Positions 31,916 through 38,616 of a stretch of 64,000 nucleotides of DNA are shown here, one piece after another. The notes under the pieces are model-generated. The model was not told where the DNA came from. It was given only the letters and a program-made list of their open reading frames with translations, and did not search any database. Origin of the DNA: a virus; IMG/VR virus record IMGVR_UViG_3300045973_000529, positions 62,001 through 126,000 of that record; one strand, given 5' to 3'. The position numbers were made by a program, and so were the translations under genes. Numbering within the stretch: the stretch's first letter is position 1; every line of letters begins with the position of its first letter.

Positions 31916-32230
31916 ATGACCACTGTTGCCGAAGACCTGCTGAACTCCATCCAAGCCGCGTACGACGAGCGTGCCCGGCTGCTCCACGCCGCCGAGATGA
32001 CGACCGTGCGTATCAAGCGCCTCCAAGCCGAGCACGGCGTCGCGAGCAATCCGCCGACCTGGAAGAACACGCTGAAGAACGACGGCCGCGTCAGCGGCGA
32101 TGCCTTCAGCCGCATGGCCAGCGAACTCGGGTACAAGTACACCCTGTGGAACGACCGCATCTATCACGTGGATCACGACGCCGAGAACAACGACACCGGC
32201 CTGACGGTCGAATACCTGGAGCGGACATGA
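31916..32230 (+). CDS. Hypothetical protein, 104 aa
   Basis: Family not recognised. N-terminal coiled coil (residues 5-40) followed by a mixed alpha/beta domain with two Trp and several Tyr (G-Y-K-Y-T-L-W-N-D-R-I-Y-H-V). ATGA coupling to the next gene. Confidence 0.64.
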   Translation: MTTVAEDLLNSIQAAYDERARLLHAAEMTTVRIKRLQAEHGVASNPPTWKNTLKNDGRVSGDAFSRMASELGYKYTLWNDRIYHVDHDAENNDTGLTVEYLERT

Positions 32231-32487
32231 ACAAAGCAGAACTGAAGGCCCTCATCACGCGCGAGCTGACGGCCGCCGCTCAAGCCCAGATTCGTGAAGC
32301 GCTCGAAATGCGGATCAAGGCAGCTCGCATGCTGACTGAAGCGAATGCGCTGCTGGAGGCCGCCACCAAGCGAATCGACTGCGACACTAATGGGCAACAC
32401 GAGTTCCAGACGGTGCCCGGCACCGGCATGATGGGCGACCGCTTCGAAGAGAAGTGCATTCACTGCGGATGGGTACACACATGCTGA
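32227..32487 (+). CDS. Hypothetical protein with C-terminal zinc-ribbon-like end, 86 aa
   Basis: A helical first half is followed by C-D-T-N-G-Q-H-E-F and a terminal K-C-I-H-C-G-W-V-H-T-C. The end looks like a half zinc knuckle common in small phage proteins (D/N-G-x-H-x-F ... K-C-x-x-C-G). Overlaps both neighbours. Confidence 0.65.
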   Translation: MNKAELKALITRELTAAAQAQIREALEMRIKAARMLTEANALLEAATKRIDCDTNGQHEFQTVPGTGMMGDRFEEKCIHCGWVHTC

Positions 32488-32861
32488 TCTCTGAACACAT
32501 CGCGTTCCTGCAACGCCAGCTCGAAGAACTCGGCGACGTCGAGTTCCTGAAGCTCGACTGCGAATGGGGTGCAGCCGAGTTCGATCACAAGCCGAGCGAG
32601 TACCGGCGCGTGACCTTGCCTGAAGGCACCGAGCTGATCAGCGTCGAACACTACCAGCTCTCGCACCAGAACATCCAGCAGCACAATGAAAGCTTCACCG
32701 CGCTCGAGGACCTGATCGAAGAAGCGAAGCACAACCCAGCCAGCGTGAACGCGCTCTTCGGCGATCCGGACGAGGTCATGAAGTTCTACATGATCGGCTA
32801 CCACCGCGATCTGGCCATCGTCAAGGCCTGGCACGAGTCGCCGAGAGTTCTGGTGCTCTGA
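32481..32861 (+). CDS. Hypothetical protein, 126 aa
   Basis: Family not recognised. Start at 32481 overlaps the previous gene's end; a longer in-frame start is possible but less likely. Strongly acidic and helical, with two copies of an aromatic Tyr-rich strand. Last gene before a new promoter. Confidence 0.62.
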   Translation: MLISEHIAFLQRQLEELGDVEFLKLDCEWGAAEFDHKPSEYRRVTLPEGTELISVEHYQLSHQNIQQHNESFTALEDLIEEAKHNPASVNALFGDPDEVMKFYMIGYHRDLAIVKAWHESPRVLVL

Positions 32862-32866
32862 GGACA

Positions 32867-32928
32867 GTTACAGATCTCTGGAACCGTTACACTCTCCGGC
32901 AGTTTTCTGGCCGAAACCGGGTTATAGT
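32867..32928 (+). promoter_or_regulatory. Early promoter with tandem GTTACA elements
   Basis: GTTACAGATCTCTGG and ACCGTTACACTCTCCGG precede GCCGAAACCGGG and TATAGT (32923-32928). CCGGAGAAA ribosome site in front of the 32962 gene. Confidence 0.62.
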
Positions 32929-32961
32929 TCACCTATCGCATCGACAACCCCGGAGAAACGA

Positions 32962-33963
32962 ATGTCCAATACCTGCCAAGTCGCGTTCAACCAAGTCCTC
33001 GGTCGCTGGGAAGCGAACTTCAACGGCCGCACGCTGGCCTCGTCGAAGGACCCGGTCGGCGGCCCCGAGTATCTGAAGCGCGTCATCGAAGGCGGCTTCA
33101 GCAACAAGGCCAAGAACCTGAACGTCACGAAGTGCAACGTTATCGGCGGCCCGGTTCTGAACGCCGTCACCGCGACTCTCGAAGCTGCCGAGCCCGAAGC
33201 GCCGGTCGTGACGCTGGAAAGCGAATTCAGCATCAACGAGCGCTTCGACATCATGGTGGACTACGCCGACATGGTCGCCAAGCGCGAACTCGCTTCGGCC
33301 CTGGTCACTGGCGACGGCGGTCTCGGCAAGACCTTCACAGTCATGAAGACCCTCCGCGCCAGCGGCCTGCAGGATGTCAGCAAGATGGACATCGGCGCCA
33401 AGTTCGATGGCCAACGCGGTTACGTCGTCGTTAAGGGCTACAGCACTGCCAAGGGTCTCTTCCGCACGCTGTACGAAAACCGCAACCAAATCATCGTGTT
33501 CGACGACTGCGACAGCGTCCTGAAGGACCCGACCGCCGTGAACATCCTGAAGGCCGCGCTCGACAGCTACGACGTTCGCATGGTCACCTGGAACGCCGAA
33601 GGCTGGGGCAGCGACGAGGATCTCCCCAAGAGCTTCGAGTTCACTGGTGGTGTGATCTTCATCAGCAACATGCCGAAGCACAAGGTGCCGTCGCCGATTC
33701 GCAGTCGCGCTATGAGTGCTGACGTGAGCATGACCCGCCTCGAAGTCATCGAACGCATGCGCATGATCGTGGCGTCGCCCGAGTTCATGCCCGAGTTCGA
33801 TGACGAGCACAAGCTCGAAGCGCTCGAGTTCGTCGCCGACAACGCGAACCACCCGCTCGTTCCGACGCTGAATCTCCGCTCGCTCGTGAACGTCGTCAAG
33901 GCCCGCGCCGCGAAGCCCGACACGTGGCGCCGCCTGGCTCTGTACTCGATGGCCAACGCCTAA
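32962..33963 (+). CDS. P-loop ATPase (AAA-like), 333 aa
   Basis: Residues 1-80 form a separate N-terminal domain. Walker A is G-D-G-G-L-G-K-T (117-124), Walker B is Q-I-I-V-F-D-D-C-D-S (Asp180, Asp181), and sensor-like F-I-S-N-M-P follows near 236 with S-R-A at 249. Order and spacing are those of small AAA+ ATPases such as DNA-loading or remodelling factors. It has its own well-formed early promoter and ends at a hairpin, so it is a single-gene unit, probably expressed strongly. Target unknown. Confidence 0.82.
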   Translation: MSNTCQVAFNQVLGRWEANFNGRTLASSKDPVGGPEYLKRVIEGGFSNKAKNLNVTKCNVIGGPVLNAVTATLEAAEPEAPVVTLESEFSINERFDIMVDYADMVAKRELASALVTGDGGLGKTFTVMKTLRASGLQDVSKMDIGAKFDGQRGYVVVKGYSTAKGLFRTLYENRNQIIVFDDCDSVLKDPTAVNILKAALDSYDVRMVTWNAEGWGSDEDLPKSFEFTGGVIFISNMPKHKVPSPIRSRAMSADVSMTRLEVIERMRMIVASPEFMPEFDDEHKLEALEFVADNANHPLVPTLNLRSLVNVVKARAAKPDTWRRLALYSMANA

Positions 33964-33972
33964 TCGGCCACC

Positions 33973-34001
33973 GACCAGCGACACGACGTGCGTCGCTGGT
34001 C
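33973..34001 (+). terminator. Stem-loop after the ATPase gene
   Basis: 10-bp stem GACCAGCGAC/GTCGCTGGTC with a 9-base loop, then ACCTTCTTC. Strong stem but poor T-run: attenuator, weak terminator or mRNA end protection. Confidence 0.6.
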
Positions 34002-34029
34002 ACCTTCTTCAACTTCGATGAGGTACCCT

Positions 34030-34197
34030 ATGTCCGCCGCCAGAACATCAACGATGGAGCTCGAGCTGCAACGCCTGGCCCTGGCCGCGGCAGTGGAACG
34101 CCTCATCGCTACGCTCCCCGCCGAGTCGCTCGAAAAGCGCGACGCGATCAAGACCCTGGAGGCCAGCGGCTTCCAACCGAAGGAGACCCTGCAATGA
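34030..34197 (+). CDS. Small helical protein, 55 aa
   Basis: Family not recognised. Ala/Leu-rich amphipathic helix (L-E-L-Q-R-L-A-L-A-A-A-V) and a basic second helix. An AGGTACC site precedes the ATG. It overlaps the lipoprotein gene by ATGA, so it probably helps set that gene's translation. Confidence 0.58.
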   Translation: MSAARTSTMELELQRLALAAAVERLIATLPAESLEKRDAIKTLEASGFQPKETLQ

Positions 34198-34463
34198 ACC
34201 TCAAGACCACCGCAGCGCTGATCTGCATTGCGCTCGCTGGCTGCGACGCACGGCTGACCGTCGAGTCGGACAGCGGCAAACCGGTCGAGGTCAAGATCGG
34301 CTCGCAAGATGGCACCAAGACGACCATGTACATCTCCGAGATCTGCTACGACGGTGTTGTGTACCTCGTGACGCCGCAAGGTGGCATGGCTCCGAAGGTG
34401 AACAAGGACGATGACGGCGCGATGATGGGCATCAGCAAGTCACCGTTCGTCAAGTGCCGCTGA
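34194..34463 (+). CDS. Phage-encoded lipoprotein, 89 aa
   Basis: A short N-terminal signal with Lys4, hydrophobic residues 6-14 and the lipobox L-A-G-C (Cys17) predicts cleavage by signal peptidase II and lipid attachment at Cys17. The mature part is a small beta-rich domain (L-T-V-E-S-D-S-G-K-P-V-E-V-K-I) with two further Cys (residues about 48 and 88) that may pair. Asp18 after the lipidated Cys favours retention in the inner membrane under the enterobacterial sorting rule. Known phage lipoproteins block superinfection (T5 Llp), which is a testable role here. Confidence 0.78.
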   Translation: MNLKTTAALICIALAGCDARLTVESDSGKPVEVKIGSQDGTKTTMYISEICYDGVVYLVTPQGGMAPKVNKDDDGAMMGISKSPFVKCR

Positions 34464-34517
34464 CCACGACGGCCACCCCTGCGACACCGAATCTGAACTT
34501 CCAATAGGACATACACC

Positions 34518-34946
34518 ATGGACTTCGAACGCTACAAGAACACCGCCGAGTACCCGTCCAAGGCGGCGTACACCACCACGTACTGGTACCGCGCCGGCAA
34601 GACGGTTGCACAGCGCACCGGCAATGGCGAGATCGAGATCCTCGACTCCCGGGTCGGTGCTACTCATTCCTCTGACGGCATCGAACTCGGCGCCTGCGCC
34701 AAGGAATCGGTGACTGACACGACCTCGTTCAACGCAGCGAAGCGCCTGTACAACGACGAGACCGGCCGCCTCACGAACATGTTCAAGCAGGACCTGTTCG
34801 CCGAGCTCGGCATCGTCGGTCACCCGAAGGCCGAGAAGCTGTACTCCATCGCCTGGGACCGCGGCCATTCCGGCGGCCTGGCCGACGTCGAGTCCGTCGC
34901 CTGGGACCTGCTGCCCCTGATCCAGGGCGACCCCTTCACCAGCTGA
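34518..34946 (+). CDS. Hypothetical protein, 142 aa
   Basis: Family not recognised. A conserved-looking second half with K-Q-D-L-F-A-E-L-G-I-V-G-H-P-K-A-E-K-L and W-D-R-G-H-S-G-G-L suggests a folded alpha/beta domain. The N-terminal third is Tyr/Thr-rich. A weak ribosome site (AGGACAT) is present. Confidence 0.66.
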   Translation: MDFERYKNTAEYPSKAAYTTTYWYRAGKTVAQRTGNGEIEILDSRVGATHSSDGIELGACAKESVTDTTSFNAAKRLYNDETGRLTNMFKQDLFAELGIVGHPKAEKLYSIAWDRGHSGGLADVESVAWDLLPLIQGDPFTS

Positions 34947-34954
34947 TCGTTCGT

Positions 34955-34962
34955 GGTACGAT
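34955..34962 (+). promoter_or_regulatory. Extended -10 early promoter
   Basis: GTGGTACGAT (hexamer 34957-34962), followed by CCGGAGACC in front of the 34992 ATG. Confidence 0.5.
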
Positions 34963-34991
34963 CAGACAAAGCCACCACACCGGAGACCATC

Positions 34992-35429
34992 ATGACACAA
35001 CGCCTGCCCGCTGGCAAGTACTACATCGGCGATCCCTGCTACGTCTTCAACGACAAGACCTGGGATCATCTCAACGAGGTTCACTGGGACTCCATGTCCA
35101 CTGGCGAGATCTTCGAACACGGCGGTGGCCAAGTCTGGATGCACACCACCAAGTTCGGCGATGGCGTGTACGATGATCAGAACGGCACCGAGTACGGCGT
35201 CGACTCCGGTCTGATCGGCATCGTGCCGATCGCGCTGATCGAAGACCCGGCTGGCGAAGAGAACGGCACGATTCTCGAATTCGCGCGCGGTGTCACCGTG
35301 TCGTACGACAACGGCACGTTCTACATCGGGAACATCACGATCAAGACGAACAGCGACATCGATCTGGACTTCGACGAAGATGAAGTCGACGGCGGGTACG
35401 GCGATGCTGACAACGATCGCTTCATCTAA
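34992..35429 (+). CDS. Conserved phage hypothetical protein (YIGDPCYV type), 145 aa
   Basis: Starts A-G-K-Y-Y-I-G-D-P-C-Y-V-F, a motif I know from small proteins of many T4-like and other phages without known function. A beta-rich body with V-D-S-G-L-I-G-I-V-P and a very acidic tail (D-I-D-L-D-F-D-E-D-E-V-D). Start set at 34992 because the upstream in-frame codon lies in the promoter. It overlaps the next gene by 26 bases. Confidence 0.72.
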   Translation: MTQRLPAGKYYIGDPCYVFNDKTWDHLNEVHWDSMSTGEIFEHGGGQVWMHTTKFGDGVYDDQNGTEYGVDSGLIGIVPIALIEDPAGEENGTILEFARGVTVSYDNGTFYIGNITIKTNSDIDLDFDEDEVDGGYGDADNDRFI

Positions 35430-35664
35430 GCTGGCGAATACAGCGCTGAACGCGCTGAGCATGCTGTCTGGTATGCTCGGCGCGGTGATGATGGCCGCGA
35501 ACGTTGGACATGCACCACTCGCATTCGGCCTGTTCCTGATCAGCTCGTCAACCTCAGTGATCTTGATGTGGGGCAACGCACAACAGCGCGGACTGCTGGC
35601 GACGCAGATCTTCTTCGTAGGGGTGAACGTCTTCGGGTTGCTGCGCTGGAGCAATGTGCTTTGA
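35404..35664 (+). CDS. Small multi-pass membrane protein, 86 aa
   Basis: Three hydrophobic segments by eye: residues 14-33 (L-N-A-L-S-M-L-S-G-M-L-G-A-V), 38-55 (L-A-F-G-L-F-L-I-S-S-S-T) and 62-82 (L-A-T-Q-I-F-F-V-G-V-N-V-F-G-L). The end V-N-x-F-G-L-L-R-W recalls small PnuC/YgjV-like membrane proteins, but 86 residues is too short to be a complete transporter. It may oligomerise. Confidence 0.6.
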   Translation: MLTTIASSKLANTALNALSMLSGMLGAVMMAANVGHAPLAFGLFLISSSTSVILMWGNAQQRGLLATQIFFVGVNVFGLLRWSNVL

Positions 35665-35666
35665 CC

Positions 35667-35681
35667 ACCCGGGCACCGGGT
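35667..35681. other. Small GC hairpin before a late promoter
   Basis: ACCCGG-GCA-CCGGGT, whose last base starts the TAAATA of the next late promoter. It may separate early and late transcription. Confidence 0.4.
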
Positions 35682-35687
35682 AAATAG
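35680..35687 (+). promoter_or_regulatory. T4-type late promoter
   Basis: GTAAATAG, only 9 bases before the 35697 ATG, so the leader would be a few bases long. Confidence 0.65.
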
Positions 35688-35696
35688 CTCCAAATC

Positions 35697-36116
35697 ATGG
35701 AGCTTACCTTGGCAGATCAACAACTGGTGCTTGCGAAAGCCATCGACGGCGCCGTGCTGCTGGACCAACAGCTGAACAAGCTGTTGGATCTGTTCGACTT
35801 CTACGTCGAGCGCTATCCAGCTGACACCCCCTCTGAGCGTCTCGAGCTCACTGATCTATCCGTCTCCATCAAGGAGCTCGGCACCCTGCCACGAGTCGTG
35901 GCCCTCAATCTCCATGCTTGGCGCCACGGCACTCCGCCAGTCCTCAGCCGTCAGGGCTTCGAGGAACACGCCCTCGGAGAGCTCGAGCTGCATCTCTTCG
36001 CGCTGCATTCGTTCTTCGAACGCAAGGGACTCGACACCTCAGCATACAGTCCAATCTTGGTGAACGATTCAATGGACGCTCTGCGCCTGGCGAACAAGCT
36101 GCTCTGCCCGGCCTGA
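35697..36116 (+). CDS. Hypothetical late protein, 139 aa
   Basis: Family not recognised. Leu-rich helical protein (L-A-D-Q-Q-L-V-L-A-K-A and L-L-D-Q-Q-L-N-K-L-L-D-L-F-D-F) with a basic middle. A single-gene late unit inside an otherwise early region. No Shine-Dalgarno is visible. Confidence 0.65.
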   Translation: MELTLADQQLVLAKAIDGAVLLDQQLNKLLDLFDFYVERYPADTPSERLELTDLSVSIKELGTLPRVVALNLHAWRHGTPPVLSRQGFEEHALGELELHLFALHSFFERKGLDTSAYSPILVNDSMDALRLANKLLCPA

Positions 36117-36140
36117 CCCACGAGTGGTGCCTGAAGCACC

Positions 36141-36157
36141 TTGCAGTGTGAGACAAT
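36141..36157 (+). promoter_or_regulatory. Extended -10 early promoter
   Basis: TTGCAG upstream and TGAGACAAT (hexamer 36152-36157), followed by ATCGGAGACC before the 36181 ATG. The spacing between the two boxes is short, so the extended -10 probably carries the site. Confidence 0.5.
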
Positions 36158-36180
36158 AGACTCACAATCGGAGACCTTCT

Positions 36181-36711
36181 ATGCGACTGCTGGCGTTCCT
36201 CGTGGCCTTAGTGACGTTCAGCGTCCAAGCCCAATCTGTCCCTCAAGCTTGGGAAGAGCTTCGGCCAGGCGGTCCAGTCGAGATCTACTCGGTTGACACG
36301 GATCAGCCTACCCCGTTCCTGACGGGGTACATCCCTGAGACGAGAACCTGCCATCTGCTCGTGAACAACGCGGCAATTCAGCCGACTGAGCTCGAGTACC
36401 GCATCCAGGTCGCGCATGAAGCTGGGCACTGCGTTGCACTGCGAACCGGCAAGCAGACCCTCGGCGATCTTGGCATCAGCAACCGACGGTACGGCGAAAC
36501 GTTTGGCGACATCTACGCGCTCGCTTGGGTGTTCGTGAATGAGCCGCAGAATCTTGATGAAGCATTCCGGCTGCTGTCTGAGACTCGCAAGCGCGATCTG
36601 CGACAGGACCGAGCATACGACACCCTTCGTGGTATGAACCTCGCGTACCGGTTGCTCAAGTCTTCGACCACTGGTGATCCAGCAACCTTTACCCTGAAGC
36701 TTTATGAGTGA
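36181..36711 (+). CDS. Exported zinc-metallopeptidase-like protein, 176 aa
   Basis: Signal peptide: Arg2, hydrophobic residues 3-15, then V-Q-A-Q, a plausible signal peptidase I site (A-x-A-like, after Ala17). The mature part has Q-V-A-H-E-A-G-H-C (His79, Glu80, His83), the H-E-x-x-H zincin motif. A third ligand could be a residue of G-E-T-F-G-D-I-Y-A-L-A-W about 25 residues later, where E-x-x-x-D occurs in many gluzincins. It should act in the periplasm. Family not named with certainty; an inactive binding role is possible. First gene of a short operon of membrane-related proteins. Confidence 0.72.
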   Translation: MRLLAFLVALVTFSVQAQSVPQAWEELRPGGPVEIYSVDTDQPTPFLTGYIPETRTCHLLVNNAAIQPTELEYRIQVAHEAGHCVALRTGKQTLGDLGISNRRYGETFGDIYALAWVFVNEPQNLDEAFRLLSETRKRDLRQDRAYDTLRGMNLAYRLLKSSTTGDPATFTLKLYE

Positions 36712-36898
36712 CATCTGTGTGTACATGGAGCAGCTTCCTTGGAAGGAAGCGATGCAGAAGATCAAGGCCCTGAAGGTCAAGAAGCATGCGAAGCTCGGGT
36801 TCTGGTACAAGCTGCTTGAGCTCGAGACAGGCGGCACCGGGCAAGTGGTTCTCTCAATCTACAGGCCGCCGTATCGTGTTGTCAAAGAAAACCGCTAA
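36704..36898 (+). CDS. Small basic protein, 64 aa
   Basis: Family not recognised. Lys-rich helix (A-M-Q-K-I-K-A-L-K-V-K-K-H-A-K-L) followed by a short beta part. It overlaps the peptidase gene by 8 bases and the next gene by 23 bases. Confidence 0.58.
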   Translation: MSDICVYMEQLPWKEAMQKIKALKVKKHAKLGFWYKLLELETGGTGQVVLSIYRPPYRVVKENR

Positions 36899-37094
36899 GA
36901 AGGTCATCGAGTACTCGGCGGCTGCATTCCTGCAGACGTTGATCTTGGTGTGCATCTTCCCCGAGTTCCGCGCTCCGCTCGCGGCGCTGATCGCCACGGT
37001 GACGCTCGTGACTGCGGTGGTGCTGACTGTCGAGCACTTCTACGACGGTAACGATCCTGAGAAGGACCCGCCCAACGATAAGCGGAAACGCTAA
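36876..37094 (+). CDS. Small two-span membrane protein, 72 aa
   Basis: I take the GTG at 36876; longer in-frame readings start inside the previous gene and lack a ribosome site. Two adjacent hydrophobic stretches (F-L-Q-T-L-I-L-V-C-I-F and L-I-A-T-V-T-L-V-T-A-V-V-L-T-V) with a P-E-F-R turn, and a charged tail (D-P-E-K-D-P-P-N-D-K-R-K-R). Both ends face the cytoplasm by the positive-inside rule. Could be a holin-like or exclusion protein. Confidence 0.55.
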   Translation: MLSKKTAKKVIEYSAAAFLQTLILVCIFPEFRAPLAALIATVTLVTAVVLTVEHFYDGNDPEKDPPNDKRKR

Positions 37095-37145
37095 AATAGA
37101 CATGTTGCTGATGAGGCGACGTTCCTAAGTCCTGCGACGAGCAGG
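37092..37145 (+). promoter_or_regulatory. Leader of the Thg1-like gene with hairpin
   Basis: TAAAAT (37092-37097) may serve as -10. Downstream is a perfect hairpin CCTGC-GACGA-GCAGG (37131-37145), then a CTCGGAGAACGAG ribosome site. The long leader is unusual in this window. Confidence 0.4.
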
Positions 37146-37171
37146 CCACCTTCAACCACTCGGAGAACGAG

Positions 37172-38047
37172 ATGTCACAAACCGACAAGACCACGCTTGG
37201 CGACCGCATGAAGTCGTATGAGCAACCCACCACCTCGCGCAAGGCCTTCAAGGGCCAGCCGATCATCGCTCGCCTCGATGGCAAGAGCTTCCACACCTTC
37301 TGCAAGGGCCTCAAGCGCCCGTTCGACGAGCGGCTGTCGCAGCTGATGGTGATCGTCATGAAGGAACTCGTTGATCGGTACCAAGCCGTCGTTGGGTACA
37401 CGCAGTCCGACGAGATCACGCTCATGTGGTACACCGCGGCCGACTCGCAGCAGGACTACCCGTTCGACGGCCGGATCCAGAAGCTTGAGAGCCTGCTCGC
37501 TGCGTTCGCCACGGCCGTGTTCAACAAGCACCTCGCCGAGTTCCTTCCCGAGAAGGCGGACCTCCTGCCGATCTTCGACTGCCGCGCCTTCGTCGTGCCA
37601 AACAAGCAAGAAGCCTATCACGCCTTCCTGTGGCGTCAGCAGGACGCGACCAAGAACGCCATCAGCATGGCAGCCCAATCGATGTTCACGCACAAGTCAC
37701 TGCAGGGCCTGCACGGCCCTGAGATGCAGGAAAAGATGTGGAAGGAAAAGGGCGTGAACTTCAACGACTACCCGCCGTTCTTCAAGCGCGGAACTTTCGC
37801 TCGTCGTGCCAAGGTCCGTCGTCAGATGACGGACATGGATTTCGAACGCATCCCCGAGAGCTACCGTCCGGCTGATGGCATGATCGAGCGGACCGAGATC
37901 CAGGCCTTCGACTGCTGGCTGTCACGCGAAGAAGATCCAGTGGCTGTGCTGTTCGATGGCCAGACCCCTGGCATCGAGAAGAAGGCTTGGGTGCCTGGAA
38001 CTGGCAACTTCGCTGACTCTCGCGAGTCGTACCTGAACCACTCCTGA
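37172..38047 (+). CDS. Thg1-like protein (tRNAHis guanylyltransferase family, 3'-5' polymerase), 291 aa
   Basis: Thg1-family enzymes add nucleotides in the 3'-5' direction: eukaryotic Thg1 adds G-1 to tRNAHis, while bacterial and archaeal Thg1-like proteins repair 5'-truncated tRNAs in a template-dependent way. Signatures: an opening M-K-S-Y-E-Q; I-I-A-R-L-D-G-K-S-F-H (metal ligand Asp36); G-Y-T-Q-S-D-E-I-T (Asp80, Glu81); F-D-C-R-A-F-V-V-P near 140; and L-W-R-Q-Q-D-A-T-K-N near 160. The eukaryotic H-I-N-N-L-Y-N sequence is replaced, as in Thg1-like proteins. No tRNA gene is seen in the window, so the substrate is probably host tRNA or tRNAs encoded elsewhere in the phage. Confidence 0.9.
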   Translation: MSQTDKTTLGDRMKSYEQPTTSRKAFKGQPIIARLDGKSFHTFCKGLKRPFDERLSQLMVIVMKELVDRYQAVVGYTQSDEITLMWYTAADSQQDYPFDGRIQKLESLLAAFATAVFNKHLAEFLPEKADLLPIFDCRAFVVPNKQEAYHAFLWRQQDATKNAISMAAQSMFTHKSLQGLHGPEMQEKMWKEKGVNFNDYPPFFKRGTFARRAKVRRQMTDMDFERIPESYRPADGMIERTEIQAFDCWLSREEDPVAVLFDGQTPGIEKKAWVPGTGNFADSRESYLNHS

Positions 38048-38057
38048 AAGAGACCCC

Positions 38058-38267
38058 ATGATTCCGAAACCTTTCGCCCTGACCTGGGAAGAACAGTCAA
38101 ACCTCGCGCACTTCCTTGAGGGTCCGGCGAAGAAGATGCTGGACAAGGGCGCTCAATGGGCGCTTGTCTTCAGCGCTGGTTCTGGTATCGGGACCTCCGT
38201 CACCGTGACTGCGAAGCTCGGTGACGAGATCTTCAGTGAAGACATCACTGACTACAGCGACTGGTGA
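38058..38267 (+). CDS. Hypothetical protein, 69 aa
   Basis: Family not recognised. Follows the Thg1-like gene by ten bases. A helical start (T-W-E-E-Q-S-N-L-A-H-F-L) and a beta C-terminal part (V-T-V-T-A-K-L-G-D-E-I). Probably co-transcribed with the Thg1-like gene. Confidence 0.6.
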   Translation: MIPKPFALTWEEQSNLAHFLEGPAKKMLDKGAQWALVFSAGSGIGTSVTVTAKLGDEIFSEDITDYSDW

Positions 38268-38312
38268 CCGTTACACTTCTCTGGTGTTCTGATCCCGAGG
38301 TTGTGTTATGAT
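38268..38312 (+). promoter_or_regulatory. Extended -10 early promoter with ACCGTTACA element
   Basis: ACCGTTACACTTCTCTGG overlaps the end of the upstream gene, then GTTCTG, CCCGA and TGTTATGAT (hexamer 38307-38312). Nearly the same CCCGA-to-hexamer block occurs at 55764-55781. Confidence 0.7.
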
Positions 38313-38331
38313 GCCATCATACCAACCTCGG
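38295..38331. repeat. Inverted repeat flanking the -10 element
   Basis: CCGAGGTTG (38295-38303) and CAACCTCGG (38323-38331) are exact 9-base inverted arms around the -10 and probable start site. The right arm overlaps the CGGAG ribosome site. Operator-like at DNA level; in read-through RNA it could hide the ribosome site. Confidence 0.65.
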
Positions 38332-38338
38332 AGCCATT

Positions 38339-38539
38339 ATGCGCTACGACAAAGTGAACCCCTTCGAACTCGGCCGTCAGCACGCGCAAGAGTGGCTCGA
38401 CGCCGGCAAGCCGCGGGTCGGCGCAAGCCGGAATCCGTTCCAACAGCCCACCGGCAAGTGGTGCGAGTACAACAAGGGCTACAACCGCACGGCCCTGCCC
38501 GAGTACTACGCGCCGAAGAAGGAGCTGGTATGCGCGTGA
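38339..38539 (+). CDS. Hypothetical early protein, 66 aa
   Basis: Family not recognised. Looks like a small family of phage proteins with N-P-F-E-L-G-R-Q-H-A-Q-E-W-L-D-A-G and N-P-F-Q-Q ... C-E-Y-N-K-G-Y-N. Arg/Asn-rich and likely compact. First gene of an operon of five small genes. Confidence 0.62.
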   Translation: MRYDKVNPFELGRQHAQEWLDAGKPRVGASRNPFQQPTGKWCEYNKGYNRTALPEYYAPKKELVCA

Positions 38540-38616
38540 TCCTCATCGAGCTGGAAATCATCTGGCTCGACTTCCGAATCCTTGTTCTCGACACACTGGA
38601 GTTCCTCCTATCATGA
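38530..38616 (+). CDS. Possible 28-aa hydrophobic peptide
   Basis: Starts inside the end of the previous gene and ends in an ATGA overlap with the next. The sequence is almost all Leu, Ile, Val, Phe with Glu and Asp (I-L-I-E-L-E-I-I-W-L). The couplings at both ends are the only support; it may be a linker frame. Confidence 0.38.
   Translation: MRVILIELEIIWLDFRILVLDTLEFLLS

Noticed and set aside
32929-33984. 351-codon minus-strand frame opposite the P-loop ATPase gene
   Set aside because: Would overlap a complete ATPase with Walker motifs; no promoter or ribosome site on the minus strand.
37106-37150. Possible hammerhead ribozyme (CTGATGAGG in the Thg1-like leader)
   Set aside because: CTGATGA is present, but no GAAA core follows with a matching stem II, and the upstream GAAAC does not pair as needed for a permuted form.
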